A DNA stretch of 36,167 nt, from positions 1 through 36,167 of the forward strand of contig QFQR01000013.1 in the NCBI GenBank assembly GCA_003243275.1, read 5' to 3'. The first letter of the stretch is position 1. Each line of letters opens with the position of its first letter. Below are positions 25,672-34,556 of this stretch, piece after piece. A program made the position numbers and the translations under genes. Source of the stretch: Leifsonia xyli. GTDB lineage: Bacteria > Actinomycetota > Actinomycetes > Actinomycetales > Microbacteriaceae. The notes beneath the pieces were generated by a model. That model did not search any database and was not told the origin of the DNA. It saw only the letters and a list, made by a program, of their open reading frames with translations.

Positions 25672-28506
25672 ATGCGCAGCCGCTGGTTCGATCTGTCGGG
25701 CGATGCCGGCGACACAGTAGCCAGCGCCGTCGAATCCGATGCTCCGCCGGATTCCACGGCCGCCGCCCCTGAGATCGAGGAGCCTTCCGGGGCCGGCGTG
25801 GAGCAGCGCTTCGCCCTGCTGATCGGCAACGCCGCTTATACCTCGGCCGTGCTCGCCAATCCGGTCCGGGACGTGCGCCTGCTGGCTTGGACGCTCGAAG
25901 GGATGGGCTTCTCCGTGCGACGCGTCGAGAACGCTACTCTGGCTGCGATGCAGGACGCGGTGATCGCCTTCGGAGAAGAGCTCGACGCTGCCGGCGCGAA
26001 CGCGATCGCGCTGCTCTATTTCGCGGGGCATGGCGTGCAGCATGAGGGCGGCAATTTCCTGCTGCCGGTCGATGCCCGGATCCCGGCCCCGCATTATCTC
26101 GCGACGCGGTCGCTGCCGCTCGACGTGGCGGTGGCGCAGCTCGCCCGCTGCGCGCGCCGCGCCACCATCGTCGCGATCGACGCCTGCCGTGACGAGGTCT
26201 CGCCAACGGGCGAGGAGGCCGCAGGCGTCACCGCAGGGCTCGCGCGCGCCAAGCTGCCTCGCCCCTCGCAGCTCGTCTTCTCGACGGCGGCCCATGCCCG
26301 TGCCGCCGACGGTTTCGGCGATCACAGCCCCTTCGCGATGGCTCTGTCCGAGGAACTGCCGAGCCTGCTCAAGCCCGGGCGCCGCCTGCAGGACATGATC
26401 GACGACGTCGCCACCAAGGTCGGCCTCTGGACCAAGGACGAGCAGACGGTCTCGGTCTATCGGGAGGGCTTCATGCCGCCCTTGTCGCTGACGGAAGCGG
26501 ACGCGCAGCGGCTGCGGGGCTGGAGCAAGCGCCCGCCGTTCCGGCTCTCGCGCCGGCAGGCCATGCGGCGCCTCGCCGGAGGCGTCGCGGCACTGACCAT
26601 GGTTGCAGCGGCCACGCTGTGGGGGACGGCCTATCCGGAAACGCGCACGACCCTGTTGCTGCGCGCCGGGCTGCTGGACAAGGCGGCCTATGATCTGACC
26701 TGCGCGCAGCCCTGGGACGGGCCGGCGGATCGCTATGGCCTGACCCGGCGCGACTGGTGCCAATCCATTCCCCGCATCCTGGTCCAGAAGGCCGCTGCCA
26801 AAGCCCATGGCAAAGAGCAGGTCGCGACGGGTCTGCGTGATGGTGATCCGAAGGCTGTCCTGCTGGCCGCAGCCTGGGCTGCGCAGGATGCCGGAGCCCT
26901 TGATGGACAGGCGCGGGAAACGAGAGAACGAGAGGCCTATGCTCTCGCCGAAAGAGCGGCGCAGACCGATCTACCACTCGGTGCGATCGCGCCGATGCTG
27001 ATCGCGCCTTCGCTCTATACGGCCGAGGCAGGCCCGGTGGCCATCGTCCGGTCGTTGCGGGACGCCGAGGCGAAGGGTGTCCTCGTCGCGGCCGTTCTCG
27101 CGCCGGTCGCGGAGTCGACGCTCCGCAGCGGCGGCATCGGAGGCGTGCCGCCCGAGGTGCTGGACGAGGTCGAGGCGGTCTTTCGCAAGGCCGCGGCAGA
27201 GGACAGCACCGGCGAGGTCGCCTACCACGCCGCGCAGAATTTCGGCGGAAACGGTCTTTCGCCGGCGCTGTTTTCGCCGGAGCGGGAACGTGTCTGGCTG
27301 CAGCGTGCTGTCGCCGCCGGGTTCCGGCCCGCCATCGCGGTCACCGTGAGCCGTGCGGAAACCGATCCGGCCTATCGGCTCGAACCGGAGGAGCGAACCC
27401 GCCTGCTCGGCCTTCTGGCGTCACGCGACGATATCGCCGGCCGCTACTGGCAGGCTCGCCAGCGCATTGGGCGCGGGGACGGCATCGGGCCGGACACGCT
27501 CGCGCTGGCGGAGCAGGCGGCCACGGCCGGCTTCGAGCCCGCGACGCTCGATCTCGCGGATTACTATCTGGGCGAAGGACGAAAACCGCAGCGGGCGCTC
27601 GACCTGCTGCGCGCGGCGGCGAAGGCGGGCCAGCCCGAGCCGATCCTGCGGCTGGGCCTCCTCCTCGCCGATGGCAAAACCGACTCCGATGGGCGCGATA
27701 TCGTCGGTCCACAGCAGAAAGAGGCGATGGCGCTCCTCGAGCGGCCGGTGGTCGCGCAGAACCTTCGTGCGCAGTTCACGCTGGCCCGACTCTATCTCTA
27801 CGGCGATCCCGCCCTGCGCGACCCGGCCAAGGCCGGGCGGCTGCTGCGCGACATCGCGCGCGCGACGCCCGAGCCCCGGATCGGCCTCGACGCGCGTGGG
27901 GAGCTCGACAGGATCGCGACGGCGGAAAACCTGAACCGCGTGCTCGATCCGACCCTCACCATCGCGCTCGGGCGCGGCGACGCTCCGCTCGCGCTGACGC
28001 TCGCCCTGCCGCCATCCTGCGCCAGCTGCGGCCTCGATCGGGTCATGCAGGTCATCGAGCCCTTTGTGGCGAGCGGCGATGCGCGCCTGACCTTCGTGCC
28101 GCTGTGGAAGCCGGGCAGCGAAGCGGATATCGAGGCCTCGCTGCTCACGGCCTGTGTCGCGCCGGAAGCGAGGGCCCCCCTGTTCCGGCGCTTCGTCGCG
28201 GGCGCGAGCCGGTGGCGAAGCCTCGCGGACAAGGGCGAGCGCGTCCGCAGCTTCGGTGAACTCCTCGACCAAAGCGGGCCGGTGGATATGGCGGCCTGCC
28301 TGGACAACGGATTGGTCCGGGCCGCGCTCCAGCGCCAGCGGGACGACCTCGTGGCGACGACCGGGCTGCGAACGCCGCCCGTCCTCTTCATCGGCGGCGA
28401 AAGGCGCGACGAGGCCGACGGGCTGCCGGCAGAGGAGTTGCGCCGGCTCATCCTTGCCCAGTTGCCGCCGGCGAGACGCTTCGGACCCAGCGGCCCGACG
28501 CCATAG
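25672..28506 (+). CDS. Caspase-family protease with membrane segment, repeats and thioredoxin-like end
   Basis: 944 residues. The peptidase C14 domain (about 44-285) has the catalytic pair His120 (YFAGHGVQ) and Cys172 (AIDACRDE), and opens with RFALLIGNAAYTSAVLANPVRDV. A membrane segment follows near 303-322 (LAGGVAALTMVAAATLWGTA) after a basic stretch, so the protease would be cytoplasmic and the rest periplasmic. Residues about 330-750 contain Sel1/TPR-like helical repeats (LALAEQAATAGFEPATLDLADYY). The last 180 residues look like a DsbA/thioredoxin-like domain: PSCASCGL with Cys783-x-x-Cys786, and TPPVLFIGG as a cis-proline-type loop. Bacterial caspases often execute cell death or process partners after a trigger; here a periplasmic redox or binding domain may sense it. 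That link is inference. Confidence 0.88.
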   Translation: MRSRWFDLSGDAGDTVASAVESDAPPDSTAAAPEIEEPSGAGVEQRFALLIGNAAYTSAVLANPVRDVRLLAWTLEGMGFSVRRVENATLAAMQDAVIAFGEELDAAGANAIALLYFAGHGVQHEGGNFLLPVDARIPAPHYLATRSLPLDVAVAQLARCARRATIVAIDACRDEVSPTGEEAAGVTAGLARAKLPRPSQLVFSTAAHARAADGFGDHSPFAMALSEELPSLLKPGRRLQDMIDDVATKVGLWTKDEQTVSVYREGFMPPLSLTEADAQRLRGWSKRPPFRLSRRQAMRRLAGGVAALTMVAAATLWGTAYPETRTTLLLRAGLLDKAAYDLTCAQPWDGPADRYGLTRRDWCQSIPRILVQKAAAKAHGKEQVATGLRDGDPKAVLLAAAWAAQDAGALDGQARETREREAYALAERAAQTDLPLGAIAPMLIAPSLYTAEAGPVAIVRSLRDAEAKGVLVAAVLAPVAESTLRSGGIGGVPPEVLDEVEAVFRKAAAEDSTGEVAYHAAQNFGGNGLSPALFSPERERVWLQRAVAAGFRPAIAVTVSRAETDPAYRLEPEERTRLLGLLASRDDIAGRYWQARQRIGRGDGIGPDTLALAEQAATAGFEPATLDLADYYLGEGRKPQRALDLLRAAAKAGQPEPILRLGLLLADGKTDSDGRDIVGPQQKEAMALLERPVVAQNLRAQFTLARLYLYGDPALRDPAKAGRLLRDIARATPEPRIGLDARGELDRIATAENLNRVLDPTLTIALGRGDAPLALTLALPPSCASCGLDRVMQVIEPFVASGDARLTFVPLWKPGSEADIEASLLTACVAPEARAPLFRRFVAGASRWRSLADKGERVRSFGELLDQSGPVDMAACLDNGLVRAALQRQRDDLVATTGLRTPPVLFIGGERRDEADGLPAEELRRLILAQLPPARRFGPSGPTP

Positions 28507-28525
28507 ATAGAATGTCCTCTGCGGA

Positions 28526-28960
28526 TCAGGATGCTCGCCGGGCAGGCCACCGCCCATCGTAGATGCGCTCCAGAAAGAGCCTCCACATCACGAAGAAGGA
28601 CAGGAAGAAGGTGAAGAGCAGGATCAAGACGAACGCGATCACCGGCCAGAAGGTCACCACACTCGCGATGGTCGCGGCAACCTTGTGGGTGAGCCAGGAT
28701 GCGGCGAAGCCGGCGTCCTGGGCGATGTCCCAATAGTTCTGCGGCGGCCGCGGCTCCGGGAAATCTCTCACTAGCCATGCGACGGATGCATGATAGGGCG
28801 CGCCGGGCTTCGACCACGGTTCGGGGAAGAAGAAGTGGGTCGCTGCCATGGCGATCCAGAAGCCCGCCGCCATCGAGATCGCGGCGCACACGATGACCAG
28901 CATGTTCGCGGTCCAGCTCGGTTCCTTGGGCTCGGCGCCGGGGCTCTGGTGAAGATCCAT
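28526..28960 (-). CDS. Small protein with two membrane segments
   Basis: 144 residues from the ATG at 28960, which has GGAG 6 bases upstream; a frame open to 29320 lacks support. Two hydrophobic segments (about 20-42, MLVIVCAAISMAAGFWIAMAATHF, and about 103-126, VTFWPVIAFVLILLFTFFLSFFV) flank a 60-residue loop rich in Pro and aromatic residues. I do not recognise it. It converges with the caspase gene with 19 bases between. The 307 bases upstream to 29267 hold no gene; they contain an AT-rich spot near 29021-29040 that could carry divergent promoters, but no clear boxes. Confidence 0.65.
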   Translation of the reverse strand: MDLHQSPGAEPKEPSWTANMLVIVCAAISMAAGFWIAMAATHFFFPEPWSKPGAPYHASVAWLVRDFPEPRPPQNYWDIAQDAGFAASWLTHKVAATIASVVTFWPVIAFVLILLFTFFLSFFVMWRLFLERIYDGRWPARRAS

Positions 28961-29267
28961 GACGTTCTCCTTCGCGCTTGATGTCCTGTACCGGATCGGC
29001 CCGTGGCCACCTCTGATCTGTTTTCCGAATATACAGCTTTGGTGGTTCGGCGACGATTGCGCCTGATTGCGCAGGCTTGCGGGGTGCCGTGAGACAGGAT
29101 TCGCGGAGAAGGGGATGGTCGCAACCTCTTCAACGCCGCCATGTTCTTCGGCCCGCGCCCGCTGAGGCGGTTCTCCTACGGCAAGGCCCGGCAACCGCAA
29201 GCAATCGACAGATTCCGCCTCGACGGCGAAAAGAAACTCGATTTTCTTCGATCGGCCGGGGGACGCA

Positions 29268-29624
29268 ATGTCGATCATCAAACCAGGATATCCAAGACTC
29301 ACCCGATCGATAGCGTGCACCGGACTGGCGCTGTGCCTCCTCTGCCCGGCGGCGACTGCTCAGAGCGCGGCGCTGCGCCTGAACGGCGCGGGAGGCCTCT
29401 CCTGCCGCGTGCTGGACTCCCTCGGCAAGGCGCGTTCGCCGGATGGGCGCGCCGCTCTGCAATGGAGCCTCGGCTACCTTACCGGGCGCGTGCAGTCGGG
29501 GACCGGAGAGCCGCACCGGCGCTTCGCCGGCCCTGACGGCATCGCCGCCGAGCTCATCGCCTATTGCCGGGCGCGTCCGGAGCGACAGGTCTCGGACGCC
29601 GCGGCCGATGTCTTCGGGCCTTGA
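29268..29624 (+). CDS. Small secreted hypothetical protein
   Basis: 118 residues from the ATG at 29268 with a G-rich ribosome binding site. A signal peptide is clear: basic start, hydrophobic core SIACTGLALCLLCPAATA, and cleavage after about residue 31 (ATAQS). The mature part of about 87 residues has two cysteines (Cys46 and one in AYCRARPE) that may form a disulfide, and a helical look; it is reminiscent of small periplasmic HdeA-like proteins in size and pattern only. It precedes another secreted protein gene by 81 bases on the same strand. Confidence 0.68.
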   Translation: MSIIKPGYPRLTRSIACTGLALCLLCPAATAQSAALRLNGAGGLSCRVLDSLGKARSPDGRAALQWSLGYLTGRVQSGTGEPHRRFAGPDGIAAELIAYCRARPERQVSDAAADVFGP

Positions 29625-29705
29625 CGGCCTCTCCTCCGGTTCGGCTTGGCTTCGTCCGCGCCGGCCGATCGCTTGGTTTTTCAGGTTCTCAGAGGGGGTA
29701 TCGCG

Positions 29706-30221
29706 ATGTCCATGATCACCCGGTTTTGCCTCGCGAGCGCGGCCGTCGCTGTGGCGCTGCTTCTGGCCTTCCCGGCCGCGGCCCAGAACAATCAGTGCTC
29801 GATGATGTGCAACGGCAGTTACAACGAATGCTACAGATCCTGCGCCGGATCCAATGACGGCCTTTCGCCTTTTGGATCGGCACCACGCAACGGCCCCAGC
29901 CGGTCCGGTGGCGGCTACGGCGCCATCGCGATCTCCGACAGCGCCAATGGTTCCCTGAGATGGGGGACGTCCTACGACTACGAATCCCGCGGCCGCGCGG
30001 AAGCCGCTGCGATGCGATTCTGCATGGCCGGGAGGCTGCCGGGCTGCCGGGTACGGCTCTGGTTCTCCAACGCCTGCGCCGCCCTCGTGACGGCGGGCAA
30101 CGGTCATTGGTGGGCGTATTGGCGCGGTTCGCTCGCGGCCGCACGCCGTGCGGCACTGGCGGAGTGCGAGCAGGACGGTAACAGCCGCTGCAAGGTGAGC
30201 GAGGCGTTCTGCTCGTCCTGA
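29706..30221 (+). CDS. Secreted DUF4189-domain protein
   Basis: 171 residues from the ATG at 29706, with GAGGGGG upstream. A signal peptide (FCLASAAVAVALLLAFPAAAQ) ends near residue 26. A Cys-rich lead (QCSMMCNGSYNECYRSC) and a Gly/Ser linker come before a DUF4189 domain: YGAIAISDSANGSLRWGTSYDYESRGRA is its start, and three more conserved cysteines (RFC, GCRV, NACAAL, RCKV, AFC) would form disulfides. DUF4189 function is unknown; members are exported. Its cysteines are of interest beside a protease carrying a CxxC thioredoxin-like periplasmic end. A longer frame on minus over this region is a shadow. Confidence 0.82.
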   Translation: MSMITRFCLASAAVAVALLLAFPAAAQNNQCSMMCNGSYNECYRSCAGSNDGLSPFGSAPRNGPSRSGGGYGAIAISDSANGSLRWGTSYDYESRGRAEAAAMRFCMAGRLPGCRVRLWFSNACAALVTAGNGHWWAYWRGSLAAARRAALAECEQDGNSRCKVSEAFCSS

Positions 30222-30249
30222 AGCACGTTCCAGGTCAGGGCGGCACAAG

Positions 30250-30268
30250 CGCCCGCGATGAGCGGGCG
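30250..30268. terminator. Hairpin between convergent genes
   Basis: CGCCCGC (30250-30256) is the exact complement of GCGGGCG (30262-30268), loop GATGA. No T-run follows. It lies between the ends of the DUF4189 gene and the minus operon ending at 30344. Confidence 0.45.
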
Positions 30269-30343
30269 AACGCGGTTCGATGGTAGCGAGAACAGCGCGA
30301 GCGGGAAATGGAGGTCCCGTCCGAAGCAGGCGGCCGGGAGGGC

Positions 30344-31768
30344 TCACTGAACCCCGATATCCTTCGCGACCTGCTCGACGAGCGCGCGTTGGCCCGGCGG
30401 CAACGCGTCCTTGAGCCCGGCATAGCGCTTGCTCAGCTCAGCGAAGAGCGCATCGTCCGGCTTCATGCCCGTGAGCGCGAGCGCAGTCCACAGAGCGGCG
30501 TTCGGCAGATCCTTGGGGAGCCCGGCGCGCCCCGTCTCACAAAGCCATCCGATCACCGCGCGCGACCGCGGATGCATGACGGCGGCGCCCCCATCCGCCA
30601 TGACGAGGAGGCGGTCATAGGGCCCGTCGAGACCTGGAGCGCTGCTCACGGCATAGGCCATATTCGCATCGACGAGCGGCGCGCGCCGCTCGCCGATCGC
30701 CTTGTAGGCGGCGATCAGGCCCGGCCAGTCGCCGGCTGCCAGCGCGTCCGTGAACGCCTTGATCAGGAGCGCGGCCGGCATCGGGTTGAGGTTGCGGCGC
30801 TTGTAGAGGTCTTCGACGGCGGGCGACTGGCCGACCTGGATGGCGGCGGTCTCGAGGAGACGCGCGGCGCCTCGCTCATCGATCCCGGCCGCGGCGACGA
30901 GGTTCGGCCGACGCAGCAATTCGACCACCGCGTCCACGAGACCGAGCTCCGCCGCCGTGCGCAGGTGGAAGGCGGCCGCAGCCGCGTCGCCGGGATCGGT
31001 GCCCGCGGTCGCGAGGATGAAGCCGAGGGCGAAGGAGGCGTAGGCGAGGGGCCGGTTCGGCTCCGGGGGTGTCGCCTTGGAGAGGCCCGTGAGGAGGGCG
31101 CGGGCCGTCGGCGTCTGGCCGGCCCGGAAGGCGCGTAAGGCGCGCGTCAGCACGAGGCTGTGGCGAAGCGCGCGCGAGAGGCGCAACTGCCCCTCGGCGA
31201 AGGGCAGCGGCGAGAGGGTATCGAGCAGCGGCTCCACCTCGGCCGGATCCAGCGGAGCATAGGCCGCGCGCACGCGCGCCACCGCACCGCTGGGCTCGGT
31301 GAGGAAGGCTGCGAGTGTGCGCTCCGCTTCGCTCTTGAACCGGGCATCGGACGCCACCCGCTGCGCTTCCTCCCCGCGGCGGCGGCTCTCGGCCTCTTGT
31401 CGCGCGGCGGCTGCCTTTCGGCCCTCTTCCGCCGCCAGGCGCGCGCGCTCTTCGGCCTGCCGGCGCTGCCCGGCCTCGGCCGCGCATGGACCGCGTTCGG
31501 CGTTCTCCGGCCGCCGGCAATCGACCGGCCGCAACTGCTCGAAGGCGAGCCAGCCGCAGCCGAGGAGCGCGAGGCCCAGGGCGGCCAGGACAGGTCCGCG
31601 CCACCGCCGTTTCGGCGGCGGGGGGGTGCTTTGCTCTTGCTCTTTCGCCTGCGGGGGTGGGTCCGCTTCCGCCTGGAGCCGGGGCGCCGCGCCGCAGACC
31701 GGGCAGGCTTCGTGGGCATTGGCATCATAGGGATGGCCATCGAGGCAGCGGAGCATGCGCCGGCTCAT
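30344..31768 (-). CDS. Zinc-ribbon membrane protein with helical repeats
   Basis: 474 residues from the ATG at 31768, which overlaps the stop of the upstream gene (ATGA). A small zinc ribbon (Cys8, His11, Cys22, Cys25: CLDGHPYD and CPVCG) is followed by a Pro-rich linker, one membrane segment (about 56-76, VLAALGLALLGCGWLAFEQL), a charged coiled coil (RQAEERARLAAEEGRKAAAARQEAESRRRGEE), and about 320 residues of helical repeats of TPR/Sel1 kind (YASFALGFILATAGTDPGDAAAAAFHLRTAAELG). The ribbon would be cytoplasmic and the repeats periplasmic. I know no named family. Coupling to the MotA/MotB-like pair suggests a shared envelope complex. Confidence 0.78.
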   Translation of the reverse strand: MSRRMLRCLDGHPYDANAHEACPVCGAAPRLQAEADPPPQAKEQEQSTPPPPKRRWRGPVLAALGLALLGCGWLAFEQLRPVDCRRPENAERGPCAAEAGQRRQAEERARLAAEEGRKAAAARQEAESRRRGEEAQRVASDARFKSEAERTLAAFLTEPSGAVARVRAAYAPLDPAEVEPLLDTLSPLPFAEGQLRLSRALRHSLVLTRALRAFRAGQTPTARALLTGLSKATPPEPNRPLAYASFALGFILATAGTDPGDAAAAAFHLRTAAELGLVDAVVELLRRPNLVAAAGIDERGAARLLETAAIQVGQSPAVEDLYKRRNLNPMPAALLIKAFTDALAAGDWPGLIAAYKAIGERRAPLVDANMAYAVSSAPGLDGPYDRLLVMADGGAAVMHPRSRAVIGWLCETGRAGLPKDLPNAALWTALALTGMKPDDALFAELSKRYAGLKDALPPGQRALVEQVAKDIGVQ

Positions 31769-33552
31769 CGTCTCTGGCGTCCCTTCGTGCGCGACAGGAG
31801 GTCGAGGGCGTCGGCGGCGCGGAGAGTGCCGCCTTGGGCGAGACCCCAGACGATCAGGCGAATCGGCTCGGGAAATCCCTTGGCGGTGAGGCCGTCGGAG
31901 AGGCGCTCTATCTGCGGCGGCGGGTTGGGGGACGGCGGCGGCCCGGCCGTGCCCGGGCGGCCGGCTTCGCGGGCCCGGGTGATGAGCGTCAGCCATTCGA
32001 TGCCCTGCGCGGCCGTCATCGAGCCCTCGTCGACCATCGGCTTGATCAGCGCGACATGGCCGGGCTGCGCGGGTATCGCAGCCGCCCGCGCCTCGAACTC
32101 CCCGGACATCGGTGCGATGCCGGCGCGGCGCAAGCGCGCCTCCCGCTCCGCCGGGCTCCACCAGCCGAGCGAGGCGCGCCGGACGAACGCTTCGGCCACG
32201 CCCGGGGGCACGCCCGCCGCCGAAAGACGCGGACGCAGTTCGGGTGCGAGGGCGTCGAGCGCGCCCGGCGGCGCGCCGGCCGCCTGCGTCGGATCGGCCT
32301 CGATCAAACCGATCCAACGGGTCAGCGCCGGCTGGTCGATGCTGCCCGCGACATAGCCATCGAGCAGATCCGTCAAGAGTGACCCTGCGGCGCCTTCGTT
32401 GCCAGGCGCACCGGCGGGCTTGTCGGCGAGGCGCCTGCCATAGAGAACGGCGAGATAGCCGCGCAGCGCCGTGCGGGCGGCGGCGCTCGACGGGTCACAG
32501 ATCGGCGCCCTGCAGGGTGCGCCGTCCAACCGCGCCCCGAACCAGCGCTGCTGTGCCTCGTCGAGCGGTACCGCTTTGAGCTGCTCGCCATCGAGACGCA
32601 CGAGGCCGATAAAGACGAAGGGCTGCTGCGGGCCGATCTGGATGGGCGGCGCTCCCACGGGAGGGCCGCCGGAAGACAGAAAGCTCGACACGGCACAAGA
32701 GCTCTCCGCCGAGCTAGGACCCTGGCCGCCCCCCGCCGGGACCGCGTTCAGGTATTTCGCATAGACCGCCAGGGCATCGCCCGGGCGAAGCGTTCGACCG
32801 ATCCAGGTCGAGGCTAACTCGCGCGTGCCCCGCAGCGGGCTGAAGTCCAGGCTCTCGCCCGGGTCCATCTCGTCCGGGCCACGCAGGATAGGCCCGTAGC
32901 CCGGCGAGCCGTCCGCGGGTATCACGGGTTCGGGGTTGCCGAGCTCCCGCACCTGCTGATGCGAGACACCGACGACGATCACCGCATCGGAACAGCTGTA
33001 GCGCAACTGCACGACCGCCGTCCGCCGCGCCGCAAGCGCCGCGTTCTCCCGGGCGAGCTGATCGATGCGTGCCTTCAGCGCCACGCTGTCCTCCGCCCTC
33101 AGGCGCTCGACCTCCGCCCTGAGCGCCGCCGCCTCCGCCTCGAACCGCCGCGTCTGCGCCTCGGCGTCGGCGAGCGCCGTCTGGAGGCGCTTTCGCTCGT
33201 CCTCGACCCGGCGCAGCTGGGAGCTCGCCTGATCGAGCCGGGTCTGGAGCCGCGACACGTCGCGCTGGCTCTGGGCGAGGCTGGCCACGGCCGCGTCGAT
33301 CTGCTGCTGGAGACGATCGAGATCCTCCCTGGTGTAATCACCGGATTTCAACTTCCGGCTGGAAGCCTCGAGCTGCGTACGGACGCCGTCGAGAGAGGAC
33401 CGGACGATCGCGGCGATCTGTTCGGAGGTGAAATCGGGAATGTAATATTTCAACCCGAAGACCATGAGGATGAGGAAGGCTCCCATCGCCTTCGTCATCA
33501 CGGCCATCAAGGCGACCTCGCTGGTCTCGGCTTGCCGCCTGCGCCTTCTCAT
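31765..33552 (-). CDS. MotB-like membrane coiled-coil protein without the channel aspartate
   Basis: 595 residues from the ATG at 33552 (GAGG 8 bases upstream); an open GTG frame to 33609 would overlap the previous gene. The start EVALMAVMTKAMGAFLILMVFGL lies well on the MotB membrane helix (pattern VAYADFMTAMMAFFLVM), but Ala17 stands where MotB has its proton-carrying Asp. A periplasmic coiled coil follows (about 50-190), then SCSDAVIVVGVSHQQ and mixed domains with several Cys; no OmpA peptidoglycan-binding signature is seen. Repeated short helical motifs (LTRWIGLIEADP, MTAAQGIEWLTLI) fill the C-terminus. Together with the MotA-like gene this may be a stator-like or signalling complex. ZorB of Zorya is a distant parallel, but no other Zorya genes are present. 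Confidence 0.75.
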   Translation of the reverse strand: MRRRRRQAETSEVALMAVMTKAMGAFLILMVFGLKYYIPDFTSEQIAAIVRSSLDGVRTQLEASSRKLKSGDYTREDLDRLQQQIDAAVASLAQSQRDVSRLQTRLDQASSQLRRVEDERKRLQTALADAEAQTRRFEAEAAALRAEVERLRAEDSVALKARIDQLARENAALAARRTAVVQLRYSCSDAVIVVGVSHQQVRELGNPEPVIPADGSPGYGPILRGPDEMDPGESLDFSPLRGTRELASTWIGRTLRPGDALAVYAKYLNAVPAGGGQGPSSAESSCAVSSFLSSGGPPVGAPPIQIGPQQPFVFIGLVRLDGEQLKAVPLDEAQQRWFGARLDGAPCRAPICDPSSAAARTALRGYLAVLYGRRLADKPAGAPGNEGAAGSLLTDLLDGYVAGSIDQPALTRWIGLIEADPTQAAGAPPGALDALAPELRPRLSAAGVPPGVAEAFVRRASLGWWSPAEREARLRRAGIAPMSGEFEARAAAIPAQPGHVALIKPMVDEGSMTAAQGIEWLTLITRAREAGRPGTAGPPPSPNPPPQIERLSDGLTAKGFPEPIRLIVWGLAQGGTLRAADALDLLSRTKGRQRR

Positions 33553-33577
33553 CGCGGCAGCCTCGTCGGCCCTGTGC

Positions 33578-34423
33578 TCATCGCACGACCACGCTCTCGT
33601 GGTCCACATAGACGCGGTTGATCAGGTTCTTGAGACAGTATTGCCCGGCGGCATTGAGCGCGAGCTCCTCCTGTTCCTGAACGGCATGCTGCACGAAGGC
33701 CATCATCGCGCTGGCGATCAGTGCGACGAGCGTGGTGTAGAACGACACCGAGAGGCCGCCGACCACCTTGCCGAGATCCATATTGGCAGGGTCGATGAGG
33801 TGCAGCGCGAGCGATAGGCCGATCACGGTGCCGAGGAAGCCGATCGTCGGGATGAGCCACGCCATGTAGCGCAGCATCTGGTAGCGCAGGTCGACCTGGT
33901 CGCTCATCAGGTTCAGCGTGCTGGTGAGCACGTTGATCGCCTGATCGACCGAGCGGCTCGCCTGGAGCTGAAGGATCGTCAGGTCGATCAGGGCCGGAAG
34001 AAAGCCGCTTTCGGCATCGTGCAGCTCGGCAACGCGGCGGCGGATCGGCCCGAGTTCGTGCAGTTCGAGGAGGGAATTGGGGTCTTCCGGCAACAAGCCG
34101 GCCTGAAGGAAGGCGCGCTCGCGTCGTGCGGCGCGCCAGCGTCGGTAGAGTTCACCCATCGCCCAGGCGAGAGCGAGGTAGATGAGGTTCTGGATAGTGA
34201 AGGGATAGGGGAAGACGCTGTAGCGCTGCCGGTCGAGAAGCAGCGCGGCCGTGGGGGAATCCGGGACGGTCAGCAGCGTCGTCACGACGATGGCGACGCC
34301 CGCGATCGCCAGCGCCGTCAGGCGGACGCGCCAGACAGCCGGCACCGTCGGCCATGGCTGCGGCCCGCCCCGTGCGAGAGCCGACTCGGCGCCTTCTCCG
34401 GCGGTCGCTGAAGTGTCCGTCAT
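33578..34423 (-). CDS. MotA/TolQ/ExbB-type membrane protein
   Basis: 281 residues from the ATG at 34423. Four hydrophobic stretches are visible: VRLTALAIAGVAIVVTTLL, IQNLIYLALAWAMG, MAWLIPTIGFLGTVIGLSLAL and VSFYTTLVALIASAMMAFV. The last two with the IPTIGFLGTVIGL and L-x-TLVAL patterns are the MotA_ExbB channel signature. A cytoplasmic helical part lies between helices 2 and 3. Such proteins surround a MotB/ExbD-type dimer and conduct ions. It is first in a three-gene minus operon (next gene starts 25 bases after its end) and is divergent from a LuxR-type response regulator, sharing a 133-base promoter region. No good ribosome binding site is seen. Confidence 0.85.
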   Translation of the reverse strand: MTDTSATAGEGAESALARGGPQPWPTVPAVWRVRLTALAIAGVAIVVTTLLTVPDSPTAALLLDRQRYSVFPYPFTIQNLIYLALAWAMGELYRRWRAARRERAFLQAGLLPEDPNSLLELHELGPIRRRVAELHDAESGFLPALIDLTILQLQASRSVDQAINVLTSTLNLMSDQVDLRYQMLRYMAWLIPTIGFLGTVIGLSLALHLIDPANMDLGKVVGGLSVSFYTTLVALIASAMMAFVQHAVQEQEELALNAAGQYCLKNLINRVYVDHESVVVR

Positions 34424-34556
34424 GACGAATACGTTGCAATATTGGAGAGCTGGGACAATCTGACCGATGGTCTGCCGGGAGTCGAGACGAATGGGACCTT
34501 GGTCGCGAGACCTACGCGCTCTTTCCGGCCTCGCGGAGTCGGGCAATACTCCGGCG

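Noticed and set aside
25621..26808. 395-residue open frame on minus over the caspase gene
   Set aside because: The plus strand encodes the caspase with its catalytic His and Cys; the minus product is Arg/Gly-rich without recognisable domains.
29130..30347. 405-residue open frame on minus over the two secreted protein genes
   Set aside because: The plus genes have signal peptides, ribosome binding sites and a DUF4189 match; the minus frame has none.
31160..32356. 398-residue open frame on plus across the MotB-like/zinc-ribbon operon
   Set aside because: Antisense of two genes coupled by an ATGA overlap; composition typical of shadow frames.
33578..34423. Zorya defence system
   Set aside because: Only the MotA/MotB-like pair is reminiscent; no ZorC, ZorD helicase or ZorE nuclease is near, the MotB-like protein lacks the channel Asp and an OmpA-type end.
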